DNA from: Paenibacillus sp. FSL M7-0420
GTDB taxonomy: Bacteria; Bacillota; Bacilli; Paenibacillales; Paenibacillaceae
Direction: 5' to 3'
Length of the DNA: 64,000 nucleotides
Assembly: GCF_038002345.1 (NCBI RefSeq)
Contig: NZ_JBBOCJ010000001.1
Span: 2,356,001-2,420,000, forward strand
Below, in pieces: positions 52,620 to 60,433 of this stretch. The notes below the pieces were generated by a model. The model was given only the letters and a program-made list of their open reading frames with translations, was not told the DNA's origin and did not search any database. Each line of letters starts with the position of its first letter. Positions within the stretch are counted from its first letter, which is position 1. The translations under genes and the position numbers were made by a program.

Positions 52620-53293
52620 AGCTGCCTGTAATTAAAAATGCTGGGGAACTGGCCGCGCTGGTGCGGGAGATCGGTTATCTGCCCTTGTTCCGCTGTGAGA
52701 TCGCAGGCTTCTCTCTGGAGGAATGCACACCTGCGGGCTACTGGTTCGTGAAGGATGTCATCGGGCCGTGGGAATGGCGCGAGGAGATTGCGGCCGGGGG
52801 CGAGATCGCTTATGCGAAGCTTTTTAACAAGAAGGCCGGGTTCATCAGCAGAGAATGGTACCCGGACTTCGCCAATTACCGCCGGGACGGTTATGATTTC
52901 GATGCCAGATATGATGACGGACTGGCCTCCATGGCCAGCAAACGAATCATGGATGTGCTGCTGGAGCATGAGGCGGGGCTGCTGTCCACTGATCTTAAAG
53001 GGCTGTCCGGCTTCGCGGCCAAAGGTGCGAAAGGCTTCGACACAGCCATGACGCTGCTCCAGATGCAGACCTACATTACAGCCAGCAAATTCGAGTATAA
53101 GCAGGACAAGCATGGCCGTCCCTACGGCTGGGGAATCGGACGTTATGCCGTGAGCGAGCATGTATTCGGAGCAGACTGGGTGACATCGCAGTACAGTGTT
53201 CAGCCTGGGGCATCCAGGGAGCGGATCGTGGAGCATACGGCCAGGCTGTTCCCGGAGGCAGGGGCGAAGCAGATGGAGAAGGTTCTAAAGTAA
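52616..53293 (+). CDS. AlkZ-related protein
   Basis: This 225-residue soluble protein looks like the family named AlkZ-related, with WFVKDVIGPWEWREEI, KKAGFISREWYPDFANYRRDGYDFD, and the winged-helix-like middle ALMSSK/IMDVLLEHEAGLLSTDLKG. AlkZ proteins are HTH_42-fold DNA glycosylases that unhook interstrand crosslinks, but this one is shorter (AlkZ is about 370 residues) and I do not see the QxQ motif, so glycosylase activity is doubtful. It overlaps the SDR gene by four bases. Its stop is 13 bp before the 51-bp repeat array, and the array frame 'PNVIEKPITIAR' is in phase with this gene. Confidence 0.75.
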   Translation: MKLPVIKNAGELAALVREIGYLPLFRCEIAGFSLEECTPAGYWFVKDVIGPWEWREEIAAGGEIAYAKLFNKKAGFISREWYPDFANYRRDGYDFDARYDDGLASMASKRIMDVLLEHEAGLLSTDLKGLSGFAAKGAKGFDTAMTLLQMQTYITASKFEYKQDKHGRPYGWGIGRYAVSEHVFGADWVTSQYSVQPGASRERIVEHTARLFPEAGAKQMEKVLK

Positions 53294-53306
53294 GGTTAGG
53301 CGTCAC

Positions 53307-54275
53307 AAAAACCGAACACAATTGCTCACACGAAGGCACCTGAGCCAAATGTATGCGAAAAACCAATTACAATTGCTCGCGTGGAGCTACCTGCTCCAAA
53401 TGTAATCGGAAAACCGATTACAATTGCTCGCGCGAAGGTACCTGCTCCAAATGTAATCGAAAAACCGATTACAATCGCTCGCGTGGATCTACGTGGGCCA
53501 AATGTAATCGAAAAACCAATTACAATTGCTCGCGTGGAGCTACCTGGTCCAAATGTAATCGAAAAACCGATTACAATTGCTCGCGTGGGGCTACCTGGTC
53601 CAAATGTAATCGAAAAACCGATTACAATTGCTCGTGCGAAGGTACCTGGTCCAAATGTAATCGAAAAACCGATTATAATTGCTCGCGCGAAGGTACCTGG
53701 TTCAAATGTAATCGAAAAACCGATTACAATTGCTCGTGCGAAGGTACCTGGTCCAAATGTATGCGAAAAACCAATTACAATTGCTCGCGTGGAGCTACCT
53801 GCTCCAAATGTAATCGAAAAACCGATTACAATTGCTCGCGCGAAGGTACCTGGTCCAAATGTAATCGAAAAACCGATTACAATTGCTCGCGCGAAGGTAC
53901 CTGGTCCAAATGTAATCGAAAAACCGATTACAATTGCTCGCGCGAAGCTACCTGGTCCAAATGTAATCGAAAAACCGATTACAATTGCTCGCGCGAAGGT
54001 ACCTGCTCCAAATGTAATCGAAAAACCAATTACAATTGCTCGTGCGAAGGTACCTGGTCCAAATGTAATCGAAAAACCGATTACAATTGCTCGCGTGGAG
54101 CTACCTGCTCCAATTGTAATCGAAAAACCGATTACAATTGCTCGTGCGAAGATACCTGCTCCAAATGTAATCGAAAAACCAATTACAATTGCTCGCGTGG
54201 AGCTACCTGCTCCAAATGTAATCGAAAAACCGATTACAATTGCTCGCGTGGAGCTACCTGTGCCACATGTATGCC
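53307..54275 (+). repeat. Tandem array of nineteen 51-bp hairpin-containing units
   Basis: The units repeat at exactly 51 bp with no indels; hairpin cores begin at 53350, 53401 and so on to 54217. The total length is 19 x 51 = 969 bp. Each typical core is TGTAATCG-AAAAAC-CGATTACA (8-bp stem, 6-nt loop). Cores at 53350 and 53758 read TGTATGCG with a CAATTACA partner, and several others have CAATTACA (one mismatch). The ~29-bp spacer between cores comes in recurring variants, mainly GCGAAGGTACCTGGT and GTGGAGCTACCTGCT. Because 51 is divisible by three and no unit has a stop in three of the frames, long ORFs appear on both strands (about 327-390 residues). None has a ribosome site. Composition is more AT-rich than neighbours. 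Confidence 0.95.
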
Positions 54276-54350
54276 GCCTGTACTCCAGACGACAAAGTCT
54301 AATCAAACCACTCTCCGTCAACGTATCATATATTGATCTGCACCCGCACC

Positions 54351-54382
54351 AAGAGCCTCGTCCAGAATAGGACGAGGCTCTT
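54351..54382 (+). terminator. 13-bp stem-loop downstream of the repeat array
   Basis: AAGAGCCTCGTCC (54351-54363) and its exact complement (54370-54382) flank a six-base loop. No T-run follows, but it is the only strong hairpin between the array and the next gene. It may end the SDR/AlkZ transcript and the convergent gene. Confidence 0.6.
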
Positions 54383-54415
54383 ATGTCAGCAGTACAATCC
54401 ATTACAAGATGCGGC

Positions 54416-54874
54416 TTAGATGGACATCGCCAACTGTTCGGCTTGTTCTTCCCGGGGAAGGACAGAGGCCAGCTCGGCACCCAGTCCGAGGTAGGCACGC
54501 ATGCGCTGCATCATTTCATTACGGAAGCCGGGCCATAGAATATGGATCTCGCCAACATAGCCCCGGCAGTTATACTCGGCTGTAACTCCGCGCTGATCCT
54601 GGCGGACGGTATTGATCTTCAGCTGATGGGAGGTAAGCTCGCGGGTAACCTCCTGCAGCATCAGGGATGTCTTCTTGGTAGCACTGGATACCAGCTCCAT
54701 GTAGAGCTGGGGAGTCTTGAACAGACCGCTCTTGCCGATGGCGCGGCAGTCCCGTTCAAATACTTTATGAATAAACGTCAGCAGCAGATAGCTTCGGACC
54801 AGGGACAATTCATCTTTGGTTATATTCTCAGGGATTGTTGGTGTAGTTAGGGGGTGTCTCTTGGTAATCGCCAT
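54416..54874 (-). CDS. Hypothetical protein
   Basis: This 152-residue soluble protein has helical segments (ELSLVRSYLLLTFIHKVFERD, TKKTSLMLQEVTRELTSHQ) followed by a beta-like part (QRGVTAEYNCRGYVGEIHI) and an acidic C-terminus. The promoter region upstream is AT-rich. No family was recognised. It is separate from the array, whose minus-strand ORF overlaps it in another frame. The ATG is preceded by GAGGTGAT. Confidence 0.7.
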   Translation of the reverse strand: MAITKRHPLTTPTIPENITKDELSLVRSYLLLTFIHKVFERDCRAIGKSGLFKTPQLYMELVSSATKKTSLMLQEVTRELTSHQLKINTVRQDQRGVTAEYNCRGYVGEIHILWPGFRNEMMQRMRAYLGLGAELASVLPREEQAEQLAMSI

Positions 54875-55054
54875 TATAAATCACCTCATTTATAGTATGC
54901 GAACCTTTGTTCTCATTATACACCGAATCCGCAAATAAAAGCAATATTTTACTTGCAATTTATGGATCGTAATTTACAATAAAATAAACTTGACTTCATA
55001 ATTCCAGCATGGTAAGATTTATCTTGTGACTGCGCAAGCAAGTCAACTGAATAT

Positions 55055-55138
55055 GCGGTCATGGCGGAATTGGCAGACGCGCTGGCTTCAGGTGCCAGTG
55101 GTAGCAATATCGTGGAGGTTCGAGTCCTCTTGACCGCA
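55055..55138 (+). tRNA. tRNA-Leu (anticodon CAG)
   Basis: 84 nt. The acceptor stem GCGGTCA pairs with TGACCGC, followed by discriminator A and no encoded CCA. The D-arm is GGCGGAATTGGCAGACGC. The anticodon stem CTGGC / GCCAG encloses the loop TTCAGGT with CAG. A long class II variable arm and the T-arm GGAGGTTCGAGTCCTC complete the molecule. The long variable arm confirms a Leu/Ser-type tRNA and CAG identifies Leu. Confidence 0.97.
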
Positions 55139-55153
55139 TCACTATAAACTTTT

Positions 55154-55197
55154 AAGATCTTGATTCGTCTTCATAGACGTTGTCAAGATCTTTTTTT
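55154..55197 (+). terminator. Terminator of the tRNA-Leu gene
   Basis: A 10-bp stem AAGATCTTGA / TCAAGATCTT with an inner GTCT / AGAC pair is followed by seven T. Confidence 0.9.
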
Positions 55198-55246
55198 GCA
55201 TGCCATTATCATCTTTATAATTCAGAATGACATATTGCCGATGATC

Positions 55247-55304
55247 ATTATTTAATGATAAACATTAAATAATTATTGAAAAACATAAAAAAATCTGTTA
55301 TATT
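55247..55304 (+). promoter_or_regulatory. Perfect inverted repeat and promoter of the DUF2975 operon
   Basis: ATTATTTAATG (55247-55257) and its exact complement (55263-55273) flank a 5-bp spacer. They end two bases before the -35 TTGAAA (55276-55281), which is followed after 17 bp by the -10 TATATT (55299-55304). The position suggests an operator for the XRE regulator encoded in the operon. Confidence 0.7.
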
Positions 55305-55334
55305 CTAATCAACCTAATGAGGGAGTTCGATTAG

Positions 55335-55877
55335 ATGAGTATTTTGAGAATCCAGAAGACAAGCAAAGTATTGTCCGTATGCCTGCAGTTGCTTTGTAAC
55401 ATGTTACTTCTAGCCACTCTGGCCATGATTGCTGCAATGGTCTGGCTTGCTGTGCTGTCAGGAGATGGAATTCCGACTGCACTACACAATATGACTCATA
55501 TTTTTGTCAATAAAGATCATGGTGATTATGCCAAATCCGACCTGATTATTAAATTCAGCGGGGATGTAGCAAGGCTGTGTTTAATCATTTTTGTACTATT
55601 TTTAGTGAGGATGATATTTAAGGATATAAGCAGAGACTATACACCGTTTGTTGCCAAGCATACGAAGCGCTTGAAACTGATTTCCTTGTTGATGGCAGGC
55701 ATGGCCTTTATTCCTGGACTCGTTGAAGTAGTACTGATACAAATAATTGATCCTGTGACGTTTGTGTATGCGTCGTTTGAGCTGTTTTTTGTTTTAGTTG
55801 CCATTGTATTTTTTTGTCTAGCTCAAATATTTGAATATGGCAGAATGCTGCAACAGCAATCTGACGAAACCTTGTGA
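55335..55877 (+). CDS. DUF2975 family membrane protein
   Basis: This 180-residue protein has four hydrophobic helices (about 15-40, 75-95, 112-132, 140-165) and a basic/acidic cytoplasmic connection (FKDISRDYTPFVAKHTKR). The topology and the adjacent XRE gene match DUF2975. These pairs are widespread in Firmicutes, with unknown function. GAGGGAG precedes the ATG. It is the first gene of the AT-rich block that follows the tRNA. Confidence 0.88.
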   Translation: MSILRIQKTSKVLSVCLQLLCNMLLLATLAMIAAMVWLAVLSGDGIPTALHNMTHIFVNKDHGDYAKSDLIIKFSGDVARLCLIIFVLFLVRMIFKDISRDYTPFVAKHTKRLKLISLLMAGMAFIPGLVEVVLIQIIDPVTFVYASFELFFVLVAIVFFCLAQIFEYGRMLQQQSDETL

Positions 55878-55890
55878 GGATGTATGTGCG

Positions 55891-56100
55891 ATGGCTATTA
55901 TTTTGAGGCTAGACCGTGTAATGGCGGACCGTAAGATATCCCTGAACGAACTCGCGGATAAGGTGGGCATATCAAATGTGAATCTCTCAAACATTAAAAC
56001 GGGTAAGATTAGCGCCATTCGCTTCTCTACACTTGATGCGATTTGTAATGTGCTCGATTGCCAGCCAGGTGATATTTTAGAGTTTCGGAGGGAAGAATAG
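55891..56100 (+). CDS. XRE/YozG-type transcriptional regulator
   Basis: This 69-residue protein is essentially one helix-turn-helix domain (ILRLDRVMADRKISLNELA, VGISNVNLSNIKTGKISAIR, TLDAICNVLDCQPGDIL), as in the small regulators paired with DUF2975. It begins 14 bp after the DUF2975 stop. The frame is open upstream, but GAGG is best placed for this ATG. It may bind the 11-bp inverted repeat at 55247-55273 and autoregulate the operon. Confidence 0.9.
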   Translation: MAIILRLDRVMADRKISLNELADKVGISNVNLSNIKTGKISAIRFSTLDAICNVLDCQPGDILEFRREE

Positions 56101-56103
56101 TAT

Positions 56104-56712
56104 ATGACTGTTTCAATGATGGTGTCATCCCTTATACAATTAATCCTATTTAGCTTTATACCTCTGGTTTGTTGGTTAATATTCGCAAGAAAGAAGCAGT
56201 CTTTTTGGAGCTGGATCGGCTTAAAAGCTCCTGAAATAAAAAAGAAAAATCTATTTTTCATCCTGTTTTTCTCAGGGCTCCTTTTGTTCTTGTCGCTTGG
56301 ATGGGTAATCATGTTGTTTTTTACCAATGGATCCGACGTTGCTGCATCACAATTTGATGGCGTAGGCGTTGCAGGTATAGCGGCTGCTTTATTCTATGCT
56401 TTTGTACAAACTGGTTTGTCTGAAGAGATAGTATTCCGGGGGTTTATCGGAAAAAGGTTGATTTCTGCGGTTGGATTTACGGCAGGGAACTCGGTTCAGG
56501 CGGCATTGTTCGGCTGTTTGCACGGAGCTATGTTTTTTTCACATGCCGGATGTTTAAATGCCTTAATCATCACACTATTCACTGCTGTAATTGGCTGGTT
56601 TATGGGTGACATAAACGAGAAACTAGCAGGAGGATCGATTGTTCCAAGCTGGATTATGCATGGATTGGCCAATTTATTTACGGCGATGATGATGATGTTT
56701 AACTTGTTTTAG
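56104..56712 (+). CDS. CPBP family intramembrane glutamic endopeptidase
   Basis: This 202-residue membrane protein has about six helices and the CPBP (Abi/CAAX-like) motifs: Glu107-Glu108 with Arg112 in SEEIVFRGF, His140 in FGCLHG and His186 in SWIMHGLAN. Members process prenylated or other membrane substrates and often protect against bacteriocins. It starts 4 bp after the XRE stop, so it is the third gene of the operon. The 3' end overlaps the convergent TetR gene by 14 bp. Confidence 0.9.
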   Translation: MTVSMMVSSLIQLILFSFIPLVCWLIFARKKQSFWSWIGLKAPEIKKKNLFFILFFSGLLLFLSLGWVIMLFFTNGSDVAASQFDGVGVAGIAAALFYAFVQTGLSEEIVFRGFIGKRLISAVGFTAGNSVQAALFGCLHGAMFFSHAGCLNALIITLFTAVIGWFMGDINEKLAGGSIVPSWIMHGLANLFTAMMMMFNLF

Positions 56713-57253
56713 TAGTATAAGCTGTAATTCCGCTTGAATATAAATTCTCCGCTAACTGGATGAATTCTTCTGGGGGTATATCCTTATCTCTTTGGAGCCA
56801 AAGATGAAATAAAGAAAGGGTCGTCGTCAGATAGAACTCAATGAAGTACGGCGTTAAGGAGTGGTTTTGCGGAAGGCTTAGGAATTGCTCCATGGGAATT
56901 TCTTTTTTCAAGCGTGCTAAGAAATGCGGGCTTCCATAATCACCCAGAAGGGCATGGAGCGCCAGGAGATGTTCTTTTTTGTCCAGACAAGACAGCGCAT
57001 CCTGAACCGAATGCACCGACAGCTCTTTACCGGCTAATTCTGCTTTGATGTCATGGAGCAAGTTATTTTCCACAGCATCCAGCAATTCGTAAATGTCAGT
57101 AAAGTATTGATAAAAGGTACTGCGGTTATACCCTGACCGGTTGGCGATTTCCTGAATGGAAATTTTCTCAACCGGCTTTTGGCTGTATAGCTCACAAAAA
57201 ACTTCTATAAACCTTTGTCTTGTTTTCTCCGTGATTTGGGGCTGCTTCTTCAT
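56699..57253 (-). CDS. TetR/AcrR family regulator
   Basis: This 184-residue protein has an N-terminal TetR HTH (EKISIQEIANRSGYNRSTFYQYF) and a helical ligand domain with LTPYFIEFYLTTTLSLFHLW. It is transcribed divergently from the ketopantoate-reductase-like gene, with a shared 145-bp intergenic region containing a perfect 12-bp palindrome at 57347-57358. It probably controls that gene. The ligand is unknown. Confidence 0.9.
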   Translation of the reverse strand: MKKQPQITEKTRQRFIEVFCELYSQKPVEKISIQEIANRSGYNRSTFYQYFTDIYELLDAVENNLLHDIKAELAGKELSVHSVQDALSCLDKKEHLLALHALLGDYGSPHFLARLKKEIPMEQFLSLPQNHSLTPYFIEFYLTTTLSLFHLWLQRDKDIPPEEFIQLAENLYSSGITAYTTKTS

Positions 57254-57309
57254 GTGTCCCTCCTGCTGGCGTATAAGATATCATCCGACAGATTTTAAAA
57301 AACTGATGA

Positions 57310-57358
57310 TTGATCAAGGAATCCTAAAGCTTTATGATCACATCATACAACATGTTGT
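57310..57358 (+). promoter_or_regulatory. Promoter and TetR-operator candidate
   Basis: A -35 TTGATC (57310-57315) and a -10 TATGAT (57333-57338) with 17-bp spacing are followed at about +3 by the perfect palindrome ACAACATGTTGT (57347-57358). A second, looser ATCATCC / GGATGAT pair flanks the region (57280-57286 and 57360-57366). Confidence 0.7.
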
Positions 57359-57398
57359 TGGATGATTACACGGAAATATGAATCAGCGGGGTGGTAAA

Positions 57399-58304
57399 AT
57401 GTCAGCAGTAAAGCAAGACAGAATTCTAATTTTCGGCGCAGGTGTCATCGGAAGCATCTATGCAATGAAGTTTATGGAAGCCGGGTTTGACGTTAGCCTG
57501 TTTGCACGTTCGGACAGATTCAGAGCCTTACAAGAAAAAGGTCTGCAATATAATGACAAAGGTACAGTCAGAACGATTCCGGTGAAGGTCATGGATACGC
57601 TCGAAAATGACGATATATACGATTTTATTTTCGTTACCGTCCGTTATGACCGGGCCGAGTCAGCGTTGCTCGCGCTTAAGGATAATCAAAGCCCGAATAT
57701 TGTTACGATGACCAATAGCTCCATTGGATTTTCTTCGTGGCGGAGGATTGTCGGGGATCGGCTCCTGCCGGCTTTTCCCGGCTTCGGCGGACAGATCAAA
57801 GATGGGGTCCTGTACGCCCGGTTCATGCCCAAGCTTCTAGTGGCTACCACCTTTGGAGAAATGAACGGCGCAGTGACGCAGCGCATCGTAAAGCTCTCAC
57901 AAGTATTTCAAGCCGCCAAGCTTCCCTACGCTATAAAAAAGGATATGCAGGCGTATCTCATCACACATTCTGTATCAGACATTGCGCTGCTAGGCGGTTT
58001 GTATTCCGGGCATCGGATGACTGCCCCTGTAACACCCGGAACCAGACAGACGGCACGCCAAATAACAGTTACTTTAAAAGCGTATCTAAAGGCAATCCGC
58101 AAAGCAGGTGTTGCTGTTGATCCGCCTTTCTTTAAAATAGTCCCTAAACTCCCAAGCCTCATGCTTGATCTTCTCTTCATTGCATGGCTGCGCACGAACA
58201 TGGTTAAGGATATGCTGCTGCCGGATTATGCGAATGCTGCGAATCAGGAGGTTGTGCAGCTAGAGAATGATCTAACGAAATTTTTAACTATGCAGAACGG
58301 CTGA
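57399..58304 (+). CDS. Ketopantoate reductase family (ApbA/PanE-like) oxidoreductase
   Basis: This protein of about 301 residues has a Rossmann start ILIFGAGVIGSIYAMKFMEAG and the ApbA pattern DFIFVTVRYDRAESALLAL with NSSIGFSSW. The helical C-terminal domain carries KKDMQAYLITHSVSD. The usual ApbA catalytic Lys and Asn motifs are not all clear, so activity on ketopantoate is doubtful. ATG 57399 follows GGGGTGG; the ATG at 57378 lacks a ribosome site. It is divergent from the TetR gene. Typical PanE is next to pan genes; none are present. Confidence 0.8.
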   Translation: MSAVKQDRILIFGAGVIGSIYAMKFMEAGFDVSLFARSDRFRALQEKGLQYNDKGTVRTIPVKVMDTLENDDIYDFIFVTVRYDRAESALLALKDNQSPNIVTMTNSSIGFSSWRRIVGDRLLPAFPGFGGQIKDGVLYARFMPKLLVATTFGEMNGAVTQRIVKLSQVFQAAKLPYAIKKDMQAYLITHSVSDIALLGGLYSGHRMTAPVTPGTRQTARQITVTLKAYLKAIRKAGVAVDPPFFKIVPKLPSLMLDLLFIAWLRTNMVKDMLLPDYANAANQEVVQLENDLTKFLTMQNG

Positions 58305-58416
58305 TACCGGATAATTGTAATCTGAGCAATTAAAACCTGCAAAAAAGGGTTAAATGTATTACATCGCTGCAGTCTGTACTACTAATTCTGCCTCAATCTT
58401 AACCAAGGAGTGAGCA

Positions 58417-58827
58417 ATGATGAGCTGGGATGTATTTATCATGAAAGAGAAGTACGATTTTGAAGCGCCGGAGGAAGAACAGCCCCCAATGCCTCCCTTG
58501 GGACAACGTGATGAAATCATTGAGAAGCTGACCCGCCGTATACCGAACCTGGATTACCGGGATAAGGCTTGGGGCTTCCTTGAGGGCGAGGGGTATTCGA
58601 TCGAGTTCAACACAGGTGATGAGGAGCTTGTGAATTCCATCATGCTGCATGTCCGGGGCGGGGGAACGGTGATGGAGACGATCCGGCTGGTCTGTGAGAC
58701 ACTGGAGGCTTATGCGCTTGATACATCGGATTCCGGCTATATCGATTTTGAGCAGCCTGAGCAAGCGGAGCAATCCTGGGAGCAATTTCAGCGGTATCGT
58801 GACCAGGTGTTGAAGAATGATAACTAA
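58417..58827 (+). CDS. Hypothetical protein
   Basis: This 136-residue acidic soluble protein has a Pro/Glu-rich start (FEAPEEEQPPMPPLGQRDE) and a folded core with LDYRDKAWGFLEGEGYSIEF and GGGTVMETIRLVCETLEAYA. The layout resembles small proteins seen near polymorphic-toxin immunity genes, but no toxin gene is adjacent, so this is only a resemblance. AAGGAG precedes two ATGs. It has its own terminator. No family was recognised. Confidence 0.65.
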   Translation: MMSWDVFIMKEKYDFEAPEEEQPPMPPLGQRDEIIEKLTRRIPNLDYRDKAWGFLEGEGYSIEFNTGDEELVNSIMLHVRGGGTVMETIRLVCETLEAYALDTSDSGYIDFEQPEQAEQSWEQFQRYRDQVLKNDN

Positions 58828-58844
58828 AGAGGTATAGGGAAATC

Positions 58845-58889
58845 AACAGAGGCACAGGATGGTAATCACCTGCAGCCTCTGTTTTTTTT
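58845..58889 (+). terminator. Rho-independent terminator
   Basis: AACAGAGGC pairs with GCCTCTGTT around a longer loop with an inner AGG / CCT stem. It is followed by a run of eight T. Confidence 0.88.
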
Positions 58890-58938
58890 GCTGTGTACAG
58901 CCCTCTCAAAATCCTCTGAAATAACGTGCAGAAGGGTA

Positions 58939-59023
58939 TTGACGCCTGAAGATTGATCATGTTAATATTTTCACGTAACAAACTAACATGTCAGTATATA
59001 TGAATAGCATGTTAGCATGTTAA
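58939..59023 (+). promoter_or_regulatory. Promoter and clustered CATGTTA operators of the hydantoinase-type operon
   Basis: A -35 TTGACG (58939-58944) with a possible -10 TTAATA (58962-58967) lies beside four copies of an 8-mer: CATGTTAA (58958), the reverse-strand form CTAACATG (58983), CATGTTAG (59008) and CATGTTAA (59016). The middle pair forms a perfect inverted repeat. A GntR/FCD regulator encoded at the end of the operon is the natural candidate to bind them. Confidence 0.65.
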
Positions 59024-59053
59024 CTCATTTATCCTACTTCAGGAGGTTATTTT

Positions 59054-60400
59054 GTGGATGTGGCTAATGTTGTAATCGGTTTCATTATGGTCTTATCGTT
59101 TTTTGGATTGGTGTGGTATTGCGTCAAGGGGTATAACCTCATGGTTGGCTTCTTCGTCATGTCGGTGCTGTGGACCTCGATTGCCCTGATCGGAAATAGC
59201 ATTCATCCTACCTCCGTGATGGAGGGCAAGACTTTCATTGATGTCCTTACCAACGTATTCCAGACAGGGCCGGAGAATTACGGGAAGGCGATCCTGGTTA
59301 ATATTTTCTTCGGCGCCTTCTTCGGAAGAGTCCTGATCGACACCGGGATTGCCGCTACTCTGATTCGTAAGGTTGTAGAGCTTGGGGGAGACAAACCCAG
59401 AATCACCATGTCTCTGCTGTGTATCGTTACCGCTGTAATCTTCACATCCATGACCGGTATCGGCCCGGTAATCTCCATTGCGGTCATCGTGCTGCCGATC
59501 ATGCTGTCGCTCGGGATTCCTTCACCGATTGCCCTGTTCTCTTTCATGGGCTCAATCATGGCGGGGATCTTCGGGAACATTGTGAACTTTAAGCAATATC
59601 AGGCGATATTTGCCACAGCCAATGAGAGTTATGCCAGCTACGACTACAATACATATTTCAAATTTGGCATGATTGCGATGGCTGTATCCTTGATCGTGGT
59701 TCTGGTGGTATCTAATGTGATGATGAACCGGAAGCTCTCCCGGGCCTGGGCGGCCACACCGGATAGCGGAGCTACTGTAGATGCACCTGCTATCTCCTGG
59801 ATCTCGATCATTCTGCCAGTAGTAGGTGTGGTGGTGCTCAAGGTTCCGATCATTTTTGGATTTATCTTCGCCGCCTTGTTCGCACTGTTGACCTGCGGCA
59901 AGCTGAAGGGCGGTTTTGCAAGCGTTTGCAGAATGCTGTCGAAGCAGTTCGCGGACGGAGCCATAGATGTAGCGCCGATGATCGGGTTCCTGCTCACGCT
60001 GTCCATGTTCAACAATGCGGCCACCTATGCTTCCCCTTATTTCAAAACCCTGCTGGACGGCGCGATGCCCCAGACCGCGCTGCTCTTATGTATTGTATTT
60101 GCAATCCTGACACCGCTAGGCTTCTTCCGCGGCCCGATGAACCTTGTCGGTTCGGGTTCGGCCATCCTGGCCGTCGTGGTGGCAACCGCAGCCTGGCCGG
60201 TACAATTCCTCTATCCGCTGTTCGCCATTACTACAGTAGCACCGCAGCATTTGGACGTTACACAGTCCTGGGTTGCCTGGGGCTTCGGCTATACGAAGGT
60301 TCCGGCCAAGGAATATATGAAGATGTCGATTCCTACCGGCTGGATCATCGGGATTATTCTCTGCGCGGTTGTGTTCTTCATGTACGGCAATCTGGTGTAG
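59054..60400 (+). CDS. Membrane permease linked to a hydantoinase-family gene (IT-superfamily type)
   Basis: This 448-residue protein has about 11 hydrophobic helices and Gly/Pro-rich re-entrant-like segments (TSMTGIGPVISIAVIVLP and the LGFFRGPMNLVGSGSAI loop), the pattern of GntP/CitM-like carboxylate transporters. It probably imports an organic acid or small amide-containing substrate for the next genes. Translation starts at GTG, seven bases after AGGAGG. First gene of a four-gene run controlled by the upstream CATGTTA sites. Confidence 0.82.
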   Translation: MDVANVVIGFIMVLSFFGLVWYCVKGYNLMVGFFVMSVLWTSIALIGNSIHPTSVMEGKTFIDVLTNVFQTGPENYGKAILVNIFFGAFFGRVLIDTGIAATLIRKVVELGGDKPRITMSLLCIVTAVIFTSMTGIGPVISIAVIVLPIMLSLGIPSPIALFSFMGSIMAGIFGNIVNFKQYQAIFATANESYASYDYNTYFKFGMIAMAVSLIVVLVVSNVMMNRKLSRAWAATPDSGATVDAPAISWISIILPVVGVVVLKVPIIFGFIFAALFALLTCGKLKGGFASVCRMLSKQFADGAIDVAPMIGFLLTLSMFNNAATYASPYFKTLLDGAMPQTALLLCIVFAILTPLGFFRGPMNLVGSGSAILAVVVATAAWPVQFLYPLFAITTVAPQHLDVTQSWVAWGFGYTKVPAKEYMKMSIPTGWIIGIILCAVVFFMYGNLV

Positions 60401-60433
60401 CACTATATTAATGAAGAGAAACGGAGAAATCAT

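Noticed and set aside
53307..54275. CRISPR array
   Set aside because: The unit is a tandem repeat with near-identical spacers of fixed length. There are no unique spacers and no cas genes in the window.
53353..54336. 327-residue plus-strand ORF with Cys-rich CNRKTDYNCSR repeats
   Set aside because: Same origin as the minus ORF. Its changes between units (W/C, E-G/G-A) are not conservative, and it starts inside a repeat without a ribosome site.
53326..54498. 390-residue minus-strand ORF with ARAIVIGFSITFG repeats
   Set aside because: It is open only because the 51-bp unit has no stop in that frame. It has no ribosome site, overlaps the 54416-54874 gene, and its unit-to-unit differences are less conservative than in the plus frame.
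55055..58304. Prophage or integrative element at the tRNA-Leu
   Set aside because: No integrase, no phage structural gene and no duplicated tRNA end were seen, so only a tentative island note is made.
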